Assembly: GCA_965205155.1 (NCBI GenBank)
Contig: OZ242033.1
Coordinates: 1,612,001-1,676,000 of the forward strand
Direction: 5' to 3'
From: Aldehydirespirator sp965205155
GTDB taxonomy: Bacteria; Actinomycetota; Acidimicrobiia; Acidimicrobiales; Aldehydirespiratoraceae
DNA: 64,000 bases
A program made the translations under genes and the position numbers. Every line of letters begins with the position of its first letter. The stretch's first letter is position 1. Shown here in pieces: positions 25,339 through 33,472 of this stretch. Under the pieces are notes generated by a model. The model saw only the letters and a list, made by a program, of their open reading frames with translations. It was not told where the DNA came from and did no database searches.

Positions 25339-27701
25339 CATGGACCGGCCGGTCGCTGCGCCGGTTCGAGGATCCGGCTCTTGTCCGGGGGCTGGGCCGG
25401 TTCGTGGCCGATGTGGCCGACAATCACCGGGGGGCGCTGCACGCCGCCTTCGTGCGCAGCCCGGTTCCGGCCGGAAGGATCCGCTCGATCGAGGCCCCTG
25501 CGGGAGCCACCGTGCTGACGGCGGCGAGCTTCCCGGGGATGCGCACCATATGCGCCCGGCTCGACCGGCCCGACTTCGTGCCGCTGGAGACGCCGGTGCT
25601 GGCGTCGGACGCTGTGCGCCATCCGGGCGAGCCGGTGGCTCTGGTCGTGGCCGGTTCGCGGGCCGAGGCCGAGGACCTGGTCGAGGAGGTGATCGTCGAC
25701 ATCGAGGCGACCCGGCCGGTGCTGGACGCAGCCGCGGCCACCGACCCGGCCGCTCCGCTGGTCCATGACGGTCTCGACATGCCGATGGGGAACAACGTCG
25801 TGCTCGACGCCCGTTTCGCGACCGACGACGTGGACGCCGCCTTCGAGGCGGCCGACGAGATCGTGACGCTCGACGTCCGGGCTCACCGGCAGAACGCGCT
25901 GCCCATCGAGACACGGGGCGCGCTGGCGGCCCACGACCCCGGAACGGGCCGGACGACGCTCACGGCCGCCAACCAGATGCCCCACATGCTGCGCACCGCG
26001 CTGGCCGACATCCTGGACGTCGGTGAGGCCGAGCTCCGGATTGTGACCCCCGAGGTGGGAGGGGCGTTCGGGCAGAAGATGTGCGTGCCCCGCGAGTACG
26101 CGGCGCTGGTCGCGGCGGCGCGCCTGCTCGGAGCAACCATCGCGTGGATCGAGGACCGGTCCGAGAACCTGCTGGCCTCATGGCACAGCCGCGACCACAC
26201 CTACCGGCTGAGGGGAGCCTTCTGCGATAACGGGGAGCTGCTGGGCCTCGACGCCGACATCGTGTGCAACATCGGGGCCTACAGCAACTATCCGGTCACT
26301 TTCGGCGTCGAGCCCCTCATGGCCCTGGCCGAACTGCCGGGGCCGTACCGGTTCTCGCAGTACCGGGTGCGCTCCCGGGCGGTGACCACCAACATGTGCC
26401 CCATCGCCCCCTACCGGGGCGTCTCGCGTCCGGTGCTGACCCTGGCCATGGAGCGGCTCATGGACAAGGCGGCCCGCCGGCTCGGCCTCGACCCCGTCGA
26501 CATCCGCCGCACCAACCTGGTCAGGGAGTTCCCGTACTCGATGCCCACCGGGCTGCCCGTGGATCCGGGCTCCTACCTGGAGACGCTCGAAGCGGCCGTC
26601 GAGGCGGTCGACCTCGAAGGGTTCCGCCGGCGCCAGCAACAGGCCGCGGCCGAGGGCCGCTACCTCGGGGTCGGATTCTCGGTGTTCGGGGAGCGCACCG
26701 GCTACGGCACCCCCGCCTTCGCGGCCCGGGCCATGGAGATCACCCCCGGCTACGAGACGGTGCAGCTGGAGATGAACCCGTCCGGCGACGTCACCGCCCG
26801 CATCGGTGCGTCCCCCCACGGCCAGGGCCTGGCCACCGCGCTGTCCCAGCTGCTGGCCGACGAGTTGGGTGTCGAGCCCCGGCAGGTGGCCGTGGTCCAC
26901 GGCGACACCGACGCCACCCCGTACGGGTGGGGCACCTTCGCCAGCCGGTCCATGGTCATAGCCGGCGGGGCGGCCAAGCTGGCGGCGGAGCGCCTCGCGG
27001 ACCGGCTCAAGGAGATCGCAGCCCACCATCTCGAGGCCAGCCCCGAGGACATCCGCCTGGAGCAGGGCTCGGCCGTCGTGGCGGGCACGAGCATCGGCCT
27101 GGCGCTGCCGGAGATTGCCCGCATGGCCCATCACAGCAGCCACCGCCTGCCCGGCGGCATGGAACCCGGACTGGCCGTGTCGGCCACGTACGACCCGGCC
27201 GGCACCTTCTCCAACGCGTGCCACGCGGCGGTGGTCGAGGTGGACCCCGACACCGGTCACGTGAGTCTGGATCGCTTCGTGGTGATCGCCGACGCCGGTC
27301 TGGAGGTCAACCCCATGATCGTCGAGGGGCAGATCCACGGGGGCGTGACCCAGGGGATCGCCAACGCCCTCTACGAGGAGTTGGTGGTGGACGACGACGG
27401 CAACCTCCTGACCGCGTCGCTCATGGACTTCCTGCCTCCGACCGCATGCGAGATCCCCGTCATCGAGGTGACCCACACCCAGACCATCACCGACGCTTCG
27501 ATCACGGGCGCCAAGGGCGTGGGCGAGGGCGGGGCGATCGGCGCCCCGGCCGCGGTGCTGAACGCCATCTCGGACGCGCTGGCGCCGCTGGGCATCGAGG
27601 TCAACGAGATGCCGGCCACGCCGGCCCGTCTGCGCGAGCTGATCCGCCGGGCAGTGCCCGCGAGGGCAGCCGCAACCGCAACGACAGGAGGCCCCGCATG
27701 A
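25335..27701 (+). CDS. molybdenum hydroxylase large subunit 1 (xanthine dehydrogenase/CoxL family)
   Basis: Mo-pterin catalytic subunit, 788 residues. Key segments: RGLGRFVADV, the Mo-site loop EVGGAFGQKM near 235, the substrate-channel loop APYRGVSRP around 375, GQGLATALSQ, and the C-terminal KGVGEGGAIG containing the family's catalytic Glu. The loop is not the AYxCSFR of form I CO dehydrogenase, so hydroxylation of an organic substrate is more likely than CO oxidation. ATG 25335 starts the conserved N-terminus. A 24-codon mini-ORF joins it to the Fe-S subunit gene. Probable aromatic or N-heterocycle hydroxylase by family. Confidence 0.9.
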   Translation: MTWTGRSLRRFEDPALVRGLGRFVADVADNHRGALHAAFVRSPVPAGRIRSIEAPAGATVLTAASFPGMRTICARLDRPDFVPLETPVLASDAVRHPGEPVALVVAGSRAEAEDLVEEVIVDIEATRPVLDAAAATDPAAPLVHDGLDMPMGNNVVLDARFATDDVDAAFEAADEIVTLDVRAHRQNALPIETRGALAAHDPGTGRTTLTAANQMPHMLRTALADILDVGEAELRIVTPEVGGAFGQKMCVPREYAALVAAARLLGATIAWIEDRSENLLASWHSRDHTYRLRGAFCDNGELLGLDADIVCNIGAYSNYPVTFGVEPLMALAELPGPYRFSQYRVRSRAVTTNMCPIAPYRGVSRPVLTLAMERLMDKAARRLGLDPVDIRRTNLVREFPYSMPTGLPVDPGSYLETLEAAVEAVDLEGFRRRQQQAAAEGRYLGVGFSVFGERTGYGTPAFAARAMEITPGYETVQLEMNPSGDVTARIGASPHGQGLATALSQLLADELGVEPRQVAVVHGDTDATPYGWGTFASRSMVIAGGAAKLAAERLADRLKEIAAHHLEASPEDIRLEQGSAVVAGTSIGLALPEIARMAHHSSHRLPGGMEPGLAVSATYDPAGTFSNACHAAVVEVDPDTGHVSLDRFVVIADAGLEVNPMIVEGQIHGGVTQGIANALYEELVVDDDGNLLTASLMDFLPPTACEIPVIEVTHTQTITDASITGAKGVGEGGAIGAPAAVLNAISDALAPLGIEVNEMPATPARLRELIRRAVPARAAATATTGGPA

Positions 27702-27772
27702 GCGCTCGGAAACGTCAGGGAGCACTGGCCGCTGCCCGGGAGTCCCCCCGTGACAACAGGAGCAGAGCATGA
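27698..27772 (+). other. mini-ORF (24 codons) between Mo large subunit 1 and Fe-S subunit
   Basis: ATG in the large-subunit stop (ATGA), TGA in the Fe-S subunit start (ATGA). The first ten bases, ATGAGCGCTC, are identical to those of the Fe-S gene. Each start is preceded by ACAGGAG at a similar distance, so a 71-bp duplication of the Shine-Dalgarno-start junction is the simplest origin. The product would be basic (MSARKRQGALAAARES...). Confidence 0.55.
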
Positions 27773-28248
27773 GCGCTCAACGTGTCGAGCTGACCCTGAC
27801 CGTGAACGGCCGGCCCCACGAGGTGGCGGTGGAGCCGCGCAAGACCCTGGCCGACACCCTGCGCGAGGACTGCGGCCTGACCGGAACCCATCTCGGCTGC
27901 GAGCACGGCGTGTGCGGCGCCTGCACCGTCCTGGTCGACGACGAGCCGGTGCGGTCGTGCCTGATGTTCGCGGTGCAGTGCCCCGGTGTCGAGATCCGCA
28001 CCGTGGAGGGACTCGCCGACGGCGACCGCCTCCATCCGATCCAGCAGGCCTTCTGGGAGCACCACGGTCTGCAGTGCGGCTTCTGCACCCCCGGATTCCT
28101 GATGCTGGCAACGTCCGTGCTCGAGTCCCGCCCCGACATCGGTGACGAGGAGCTGCGCGAGGTGCTGGCATCGAACCTCTGCCGCTGCACCGGCTACCAG
28201 AACATCATCACCTCGGTGCACGCGGCCCGCGATCAGATGCGGTCGTGA
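27769..28248 (+). CDS. molybdenum hydroxylase 2Fe-2S subunit (CoxS/XDH small type)
   Basis: 159-residue iron-sulfur subunit with two [2Fe-2S] domains: the plant-ferredoxin-like set GCEHGVCGACTVLVDDEPVRSC and the helical-domain set CGFCTPGF....NLCRCTGYQNI. It passes electrons from the Mo site to FAD. The AACAGGAGC ribosome-binding site lies inside the preceding mini-ORF. The gene sits between two large-subunit genes and is the only Fe-S subunit here, so it must serve both, or both large subunits join one complex. The stop is overlapped by another mini-ORF. Confidence 0.93.
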   Translation: MSAQRVELTLTVNGRPHEVAVEPRKTLADTLREDCGLTGTHLGCEHGVCGACTVLVDDEPVRSCLMFAVQCPGVEIRTVEGLADGDRLHPIQQAFWEHHGLQCGFCTPGFLMLATSVLESRPDIGDEELREVLASNLCRCTGYQNIITSVHAARDQMRS

Positions 28249-28286
28249 TCGGAGCTCGATCGGTTCAGGAGGCGCGGTCGTCGTGA
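28245..28286 (+). other. mini-ORF (13 codons) between Fe-S subunit and Mo large subunit 2
   Basis: GTG in the Fe-S subunit stop (GTGA), TGA in the GTG of the second large subunit (GTGA). Both starts read GTGATCGG and both follow GCGGTCGT, a 38-bp duplication. The mini-ORF contains TTCAGGAGG, the ribosome-binding site for the downstream gene. Product would be MIGARSVQEARSS against MIGES for the real gene. Confidence 0.5.
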
Positions 28287-30601
28287 TCGGCGAGTCGGTT
28301 CCACGTCTCGAGGACCAGCCGCTGCTGCGGGGCGAGGGACGGTTCGTGGCCGACATCAACCTTCCGCACCAGCTCCACATGAGGATGGTCAGATCCCATG
28401 CGGCCCACGGCACGATCACCTCGATCGACGTCGCCGAGGCCCTGGCCGTGCCCGGCGTGGCTGCGGTCTGGACGGGCGCCGATGTGGCCGATATCGGTCC
28501 CATCGACTTCAGGCAGGTGGGCGCGGACCAGATGGTGCCCTACCGCCAGCCGATCCTGGCCACCGAGCGGGTGCGCTACGTCGGCGAGCCCGTCGCCGCG
28601 GTGTTCGCAACCGACCCGTACATCGCCGAGGACGGCGCGGAGGCGGTGGTGGTGGAGGTGGCGGAGCTGGCACCGGTGCTCGACGTGGCCGGCCCGCTCG
28701 GAGACTTCGACGGGCGGCTCGACACCGAGGCGTACGTCTTCACCGAGGAGACCGGCGATGTCGACGAGGCCCTCGCTGAGGCCGAGCACACCCTGGCGGT
28801 CGAGTTCCGGGTGGGGCGCCACACCGGCGTGCCCCTGGAGTGCCGGGGAGCGGTGGCCGTGCACCACCGCACCACTCAGACGCTCGAGTTCCTGGGCGCG
28901 GCCAAGGTTCCGTTCCAGAACCGCGACGCCCTGGCCAGGATGCTCGGCCTGCCGCCCTCCCGTGTCGTGCTGCGCGAGGCCCACGTGGGGGGCGGGTTCG
29001 GCGTGCGGGGCGAGCTGTACCCCGAGGATGTCCTGGTGGCTCTGGCCGCGGTGCGGCTGGGCCGGCCGGTGAAGTGGATCGAGGACCGCCAGGAGCACCT
29101 GGTGGCGGCCAACCACTCGCGCGATCAGCGACACCGGCTGCGGGTCGCGACCGACGCCCGCGGAGTGATCGAGGGCCTGGAGGTCGACTTCGTCAGCGAC
29201 CAGGGCGCCTACGTCCGCACTCACGGGGCGACGGTGGCGACCCTGGCCGCGGCCATGCTGCCCGGCCCGTACCGGATCCCGAACTATCGCGTCACCGGCC
29301 GGGTGCGGTTGTCCAACAAGACCCCGGCCGGCACCTACCGGGCGCCGGGGCGCTACGAGAGCACCTTCGTCCGGGAACGGGCCATGGACGCCATCGCAGC
29401 CGAACTGGGCATCGACCGGGCCGAGGTCCGGCGTCGCAACCTGATCGGATCGGACGAGATGCCCTTCGAGCGCGGCATCGACGCCCTCGGCACGCCGGTC
29501 GTCTACGACTCCGGACTGTACGAGACGATGCTCGACCGGGTCTTGGGCCACATCCAGTACCCGGCCCTCACCGAGTCGCTGGCCGAGCGGCGGGCGGCCG
29601 GGGAGCTGGTCGGGTTGGGTCTCGGCTTCTTCGTGGAGAAGTCGGGGCTCGGACCGTTCGCGGGGAGCCGGGTCACCGTCGACCCCTCGGGCTGCGTGAC
29701 CGTGACCACCGGGGAGGCGTCGGTGGGCCAGGGCTTCGAGACGGTCATGGCCCAGATCTGCTCGGAGGTCCTCGGCGTCGGCCTGGACAGGGTCTCGGTG
29801 GTCCACGGCCAGACCGATCAGATGTCCTACGGGATGGGTGCCTTCGCCAGCCGGGCCACGGTGATGGCAGGAACCGCGACCCACAGTGCCAGCCTCGCCC
29901 TGCGCCGGCGCGCCATCGAAGTGGCCGCCGAGATGCTCGAGGCCAGCCCCGAGGACCTGGTGCTGGTCGACGGCGCGGTGAGCGTGGCCGGCTCGCCCGC
30001 GCAGGCTGTCTCGCTGGGCGAGATCGCGTCCGCTCTCGGCCCGGCGTCGCCCTACGCCGAGGGCCGGCCGGGGCTGGTGGTCGAGGAGTGGTACACCACC
30101 AGTCACATGAACTACCCGTACGGGCTGCACGCCGGTGTGGTGGCGCTCGACCCGGCCACGGGCCGCGTCTCGTTCGAGCGGTACGTGATCGCCTACGACA
30201 TCGGGCGGGCGATCAACCCGATGCTGGTGGAGGGCCAGATCGTCGGCGGCGCGGCCCAGGGCTTCGGCGGCGCGCTGTTCGAGGACTTCAGCTACGACGA
30301 GATCGGCCAGCCTCTGGTGACGACGTTCATGGACTACCTGATGCCCACCGCGGCCGAGATGCCCGACGTGGAGATCCTGCTGTCCGAGGACGCCCCCAGC
30401 CCGCTGAACCCGCTCGGAGTCAAGGGAGCGGGCGAGGGCGGCACCAACGCCTGCGGTGCGGTCGTGGCGGCCGCCATCGACGACGCCCTCGGCCGTCCCG
30501 GAGCGGTCACCTCCCTGCCCGTCACCCCGGAACGCCTCCACGCACTCTGCCGGGATCAGGCCGAGGCGGCCGCAGCCAGTTCTCGCAGGAGCCTCCGGTA
30601 G
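28283..30601 (+). CDS. molybdenum hydroxylase large subunit 2 (xanthine dehydrogenase family)
   Basis: 772-residue paralogue of the first large subunit, with LLRGEGRFVADINLP, Mo-site HVGGGFGVRGE, the loop TYRAPGRYE (near the XDH-type AYRGAGR), GEASVGQGFETVMAQ and LGVKGAGEGGTN with the catalytic Glu. The loop differs clearly from subunit 1, so the two probably act on different positions or substrates. GTG start in the mini-ORF stop, preceded by CAGGAGG. Its last 46 bp overlap the end of the convergent Rieske gene, so the C-terminal tail (EAAAASSRRSLR) is encoded opposite that gene's end. Confidence 0.9.
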   Translation: MIGESVPRLEDQPLLRGEGRFVADINLPHQLHMRMVRSHAAHGTITSIDVAEALAVPGVAAVWTGADVADIGPIDFRQVGADQMVPYRQPILATERVRYVGEPVAAVFATDPYIAEDGAEAVVVEVAELAPVLDVAGPLGDFDGRLDTEAYVFTEETGDVDEALAEAEHTLAVEFRVGRHTGVPLECRGAVAVHHRTTQTLEFLGAAKVPFQNRDALARMLGLPPSRVVLREAHVGGGFGVRGELYPEDVLVALAAVRLGRPVKWIEDRQEHLVAANHSRDQRHRLRVATDARGVIEGLEVDFVSDQGAYVRTHGATVATLAAAMLPGPYRIPNYRVTGRVRLSNKTPAGTYRAPGRYESTFVRERAMDAIAAELGIDRAEVRRRNLIGSDEMPFERGIDALGTPVVYDSGLYETMLDRVLGHIQYPALTESLAERRAAGELVGLGLGFFVEKSGLGPFAGSRVTVDPSGCVTVTTGEASVGQGFETVMAQICSEVLGVGLDRVSVVHGQTDQMSYGMGAFASRATVMAGTATHSASLALRRRAIEVAAEMLEASPEDLVLVDGAVSVAGSPAQAVSLGEIASALGPASPYAEGRPGLVVEEWYTTSHMNYPYGLHAGVVALDPATGRVSFERYVIAYDIGRAINPMLVEGQIVGGAAQGFGGALFEDFSYDEIGQPLVTTFMDYLMPTAAEMPDVEILLSEDAPSPLNPLGVKGAGEGGTNACGAVVAAAIDDALGRPGAVTSLPVTPERLHALCRDQAEAAAASSRRSLR

Positions 30602-31557
30602 ACGATCGATCCGGAGTCGGCCAGCTTGAGGTGGAGCTCCTCGCGGGGGTCCAGGGGCAGCTCGGCCGGGTCCTGGGCCTCGACCACGATGCGGTCCTGC
30701 TCCATCACCTCGTGGAAGCCGGCCCCGAAGGCGGCGTCGGGGGTGTCGAAGGAGTGGTTGCGCGACAGCCACGAGAATATGAGGGTCTCGGCCCGGTCGG
30801 TGGGCGAGGCGATGAAGGTGATGGTGGTGATGTCGCCGGCCTTCGACTCGCCCTGCTCGGACCAGGTGACGCCGCCGCTGGTGGCCACCACCGACTTGCG
30901 GTCGTGCAGTGTGAAGGGCAGGTGCAGCGTGTAGTCGCGCAGGAGCACGCTGTCGTCGTAGGCGTACCTCATGCCGTCGCCGGTGACCTCTACCTCGAAG
31001 GGCTTGATGAACGCCCCGTCGGCCAGTTCGGTGAAGCCCTCGTGCACGAAGTTGAAGTGGGCGAAGTCGATGGCGTTCTCCAGCATCCGGCCCGCGGACG
31101 ACTGCCAGCGCCACGTCCCCACCAGGAACACGTGCCAGTCGTCGCTGTTCCAGTCGTCATCGGGCCACGGGGGCGGGTCGGCCAGGGGCTCGTCGGGCGC
31201 GATCCATACCGCGCCGTGGTCCTCGCGCACGTGGTAGCGGTGGACTCTGGCCTGGCTCGGGATGGAACCGCCCTCCCCCAGCGCGGGGATGAACGCCACC
31301 CTGCCGGTGCGGTCGTACTGCCAGCCGTGGTAGGGGCACATCAGGCGACCGTCGCGGATGCACCCGCCCGACAGGGCCACGCCCCGGTGCACGCACTTGT
31401 CGCGCAGAGCCACGAGACCCCCGGCGTCGCGGTACACCACGATGGTCTCGCCCAGCAGCCGCGCCTGCTTGGGCTCGGCCGTCACCTCTCCGGAGACCGC
31501 GACCGGATGCCAGTAGTGCCTCAGTGCCTGGTCGAGTTGCTGTGCATGATCGAGCAT
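30556..31557 (-). CDS. Rieske non-heme iron oxygenase (vanillate demethylase/phthalate type)
   Basis: 333-residue oxygenase component. The Rieske [2Fe-2S] ligands are CVHRG...CPYHGW (C-x-H, C-x2-H, ~54-76) and the mononuclear iron site is ENAIDFAHFNFVHEG (D-x2-H-x4-H). Single-subunit type with an aromatic-ring-hydroxylase-like C-terminal domain. Last gene of the liv-amidohydrolase transcript, 38 bp after the amidohydrolase stop. No reductase partner is adjacent. Substrate unknown; the association with uptake and ring-opening genes suggests it acts on the same compound. Paralogous to the Rieske protein on the other side of the liv operon. Confidence 0.9.
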   Translation of the reverse strand: MLDHAQQLDQALRHYWHPVAVSGEVTAEPKQARLLGETIVVYRDAGGLVALRDKCVHRGVALSGGCIRDGRLMCPYHGWQYDRTGRVAFIPALGEGGSIPSQARVHRYHVREDHGAVWIAPDEPLADPPPWPDDDWNSDDWHVFLVGTWRWQSSAGRMLENAIDFAHFNFVHEGFTELADGAFIKPFEVEVTGDGMRYAYDDSVLLRDYTLHLPFTLHDRKSVVATSGGVTWSEQGESKAGDITTITFIASPTDRAETLIFSWLSRNHSFDTPDAAFGAGFHEVMEQDRIVVEAQDPAELPLDPREELHLKLADSGSIVYRRLLRELAAAASA

Positions 31558-31595
31558 CGGAGTCCCCCCGGTCTAGGCGAGGCCCTACATCGGCA

Positions 31596-32702
31596 TCAAG
31601 GCGCCTTGGACATGTCGACGATGGCGGCGACCATGCCACCGCCGGCCGGTCCCTGCTGGAGGGCGGCGACTGAGCAGTACACGGCCGGATCCCCGATGGC
31701 GGCAGCCGCCACCGCGCCCACGGCGCCCTTGGTGTGGTGGGTGTGGTGGATGTCGGAGTCGTTGATCGATACGAGCCGGCGGCCCCGCAGCCGCCCCGAA
31801 GGGTCGGTCTCGCACTTGATGAAGCAGTTCACGACGGCATCGCCCAGGTCGCTGGGATGGGGGCGTTCGGGAAGGTCCAGGCCGGCCGAGCGGATGGCGT
31901 CGTAGATCCCGTCGAAGTCGAGGGCGTCGCGCATGACGGAGTGGCCGATGCGGAAGTCGCCGCCCGCGCCGGCCTTGTTGCCGACGACCACGATCTGGCC
32001 GGCGTCCTGCTCCACGCCCGAGGAGCACGACGCGACCGACGAGTAGAGGTCGAGATCCTTGGCGATCTGCTCGGGGCGGGGCAGATCGAACTCCCCGACC
32101 GCGTAGCCGATTCCGAGCGCAGCGGTGGCGTTGGACACCGCCATCGACTCCATGGTGTCGGTCAGCGCCACGGTCTTTCCCCGGCTGCGGGCGTCCTCGA
32201 TGCGCTCGCGGGTCAGCAGCGGGGTCTTGGACTGCACGAAATGGACATCGGTCGGGTCCGTGATGCCTGCGTCGGCCATCGCGGCCCGCACTCCCTCGGC
32301 CACCTTCTCGACCATCGGCAGGCGACCGATCTCCTCGGGCAGGATCGGCTCGGACATGGCCACACCCACCTCCACCCGCTTCTCGTCGCCGGGGCCGCTT
32401 TCACCGGGAACGCGGGCGAAGACGTTCATGTGGGGGGCTATCACCCCGTCGGTGCCTCCCGACCACACGATCGGCATCTGGTCGATCTCCGAGGGCGGGC
32501 GGGTGCCGTGGGTGTTGAGAAAGTCGCGCAGCACCCGGTCGGCCAGGATCCGCGAGAAGTCGTTGACCCCGCCGTTGCCCTCCGTCTTGCCTATCACGCC
32601 GATGATCTGATCGGCGGTGAATGAGCCGTTCTCTATCTCGGCCAGCAGCCCGCCGGTGTCGGTGACGAACTCGAACGGGATCTTGCGAACAACTATGGGC
32701 AT
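31596..32702 (-). CDS. ring-opening amidohydrolase (barbiturase/cyanuric acid hydrolase family)
   Basis: Hydrolyses a cyclic amide bond in six-membered N-heterocycles; known members open barbiturate or cyanuric acid. 368 residues, the family length. The threefold Ser-Lys pairs line up with AtzD: K39 (GKTEGNGGVNDFSR) with S81 (WSGGTDGV), K159 (VQSKTPLLT) with S228 (SSGVEQ), and K296 (FIKCETD) with S344 (CSVAALQQGPAGGG). GRRLVSINDSDIHHTHHTK is also family-typical. ATG directly abuts the livF stop (TAG-ATG), so uptake and ring opening are co-expressed. Barbiturase versus cyanurate hydrolase or another ring cannot be decided. Confidence 0.9.
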   Translation of the reverse strand: MPIVVRKIPFEFVTDTGGLLAEIENGSFTADQIIGVIGKTEGNGGVNDFSRILADRVLRDFLNTHGTRPPSEIDQMPIVWSGGTDGVIAPHMNVFARVPGESGPGDEKRVEVGVAMSEPILPEEIGRLPMVEKVAEGVRAAMADAGITDPTDVHFVQSKTPLLTRERIEDARSRGKTVALTDTMESMAVSNATAALGIGYAVGEFDLPRPEQIAKDLDLYSSVASCSSGVEQDAGQIVVVGNKAGAGGDFRIGHSVMRDALDFDGIYDAIRSAGLDLPERPHPSDLGDAVVNCFIKCETDPSGRLRGRRLVSINDSDIHHTHHTKGAVGAVAAAAIGDPAVYCSVAALQQGPAGGGMVAAIVDMSKAP

Positions 32703-33440
32703 CTACACCTCTCCTGTGTTGTGGTCGACTCCGAAGAAGAGCGACTGCAGTGCCGCGTCCTCCAGCACCTCCCGGCTCGACACGGGCTCACCCAGCACAC
32801 CGGCCTGCATCACGTACACCCGATCACAGTGGGGCAGGCAGACGAGCGGGCTCTCCTCGATCACCCACATGAGGGTGGTGCCCGAGTCGCGGATGCGCAG
32901 GATGTCGTCGATGCGCTCCCGCACGATGGACGGTGCCAGGCCGGTCGTGGGCTCGTCGAGGGCCAGGAAGCGGGGTCCGGTGATCATCGCGCTGGCCAGC
33001 GCCAGCATCTGGCGCTCGCCCCCCGACAGAGTGCTGGCGTTCTGGCCCATGCGGTCGCGCAGAGCCGGGTACGCCTCGGCCACCTCGCCGACCCGCCGCC
33101 GGATCTCCACCGGGCTGGATCCCCGCAGCGCCACCGAGAGGTTGTCGCGCACGCTCAGGTCGGGGAAGGTGTTGTTCTCCTGCGGGACAAAGCCCATGCC
33201 GAGCTCGGCCAGGCTGTGGGCGGGATGGCGCCGCAGATCGGCGCCCTCGAAGCTCACCGAGCCGCCCTGAGCGGGCAGCAGGCGGAAGATCGTCTTCAGC
33301 AGCGTGGACTTGCCCGCACCGTTGGGCCCCACCACCGCGACGATCTCGCCCGCGGCCACCTCGAGGTCGACGCCGTGCAGCACCGGGAAGCCCCCGTAGC
33401 CGGCTTCGAGCGCCTCAACCCTAAGGACGGCCTCGCTCAT
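32703..33440 (-). CDS. livF: branched-chain amino acid-type ABC transporter ATPase (LivF)
   Basis: 245 residues. Walker A is VGPNGAGKST, Q-loop FVPQENNTFPDLSV, signature LSGGERQML and Walker B FLALDEPTTGLAP. LivF-type N-terminus (VLRVEALEAGYGGFPVLHGVDLEV). The ATG lies in the stop of an 11-codon mini-ORF that separates it from livG. Part of a complete Liv-type importer (K-H-M-G-F). The HAAT/Liv family imports amino acids, amides, urea and also aromatic or heterocyclic compounds, and the amidohydrolase downstream argues for a cyclic amide here. Confidence 0.92.
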   Translation of the reverse strand: MSEAVLRVEALEAGYGGFPVLHGVDLEVAAGEIVAVVGPNGAGKSTLLKTIFRLLPAQGGSVSFEGADLRRHPAHSLAELGMGFVPQENNTFPDLSVRDNLSVALRGSSPVEIRRRVGEVAEAYPALRDRMGQNASTLSGGERQMLALASAMITGPRFLALDEPTTGLAPSIVRERIDDILRIRDSGTTLMWVIEESPLVCLPHCDRVYVMQAGVLGEPVSSREVLEDAALQSLFFGVDHNTGEV

Positions 33441-33472
33441 GCTCCTACGTCCTCCGCGCCGTCCTCGCTCAT
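33437..33472 (-). other. mini-ORF (11 codons) between livG and livF, near-exact junction duplication
   Basis: Encodes MSEDGAEDVGA. It starts in the livG stop (ATGA) and ends in the livF start (ATGA). It repeats the end of LivG (GEDGAEDEGA) almost base for base, with a 32-bp period, and opens with the same ATGAGCGAG as livF. It is thus plainly a tandem duplication of the stop-start junction, recent enough to be only slightly changed. GTAGGAGC inside it serves as the livF ribosome-binding site. Confidence 0.65.

Noticed and set aside
25335..30601. Aerobic carbon monoxide dehydrogenase (coxMSL) assignment
   Set aside because: Subunit types match, but neither large subunit has the AYxCSFR active-site loop of form I CO dehydrogenase; the loops APYRGVSRP and TYRAPGRYE fit other molybdenum hydroxylases.
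28265..31905. Very long open frames of about 950-1000 codons on both strands over the Mo/Rieske genes
   Set aside because: They run across several genes with recognised motifs in other frames and encode Arg/Gly/His-rich low-complexity sequence, the usual result of high GC at third positions.
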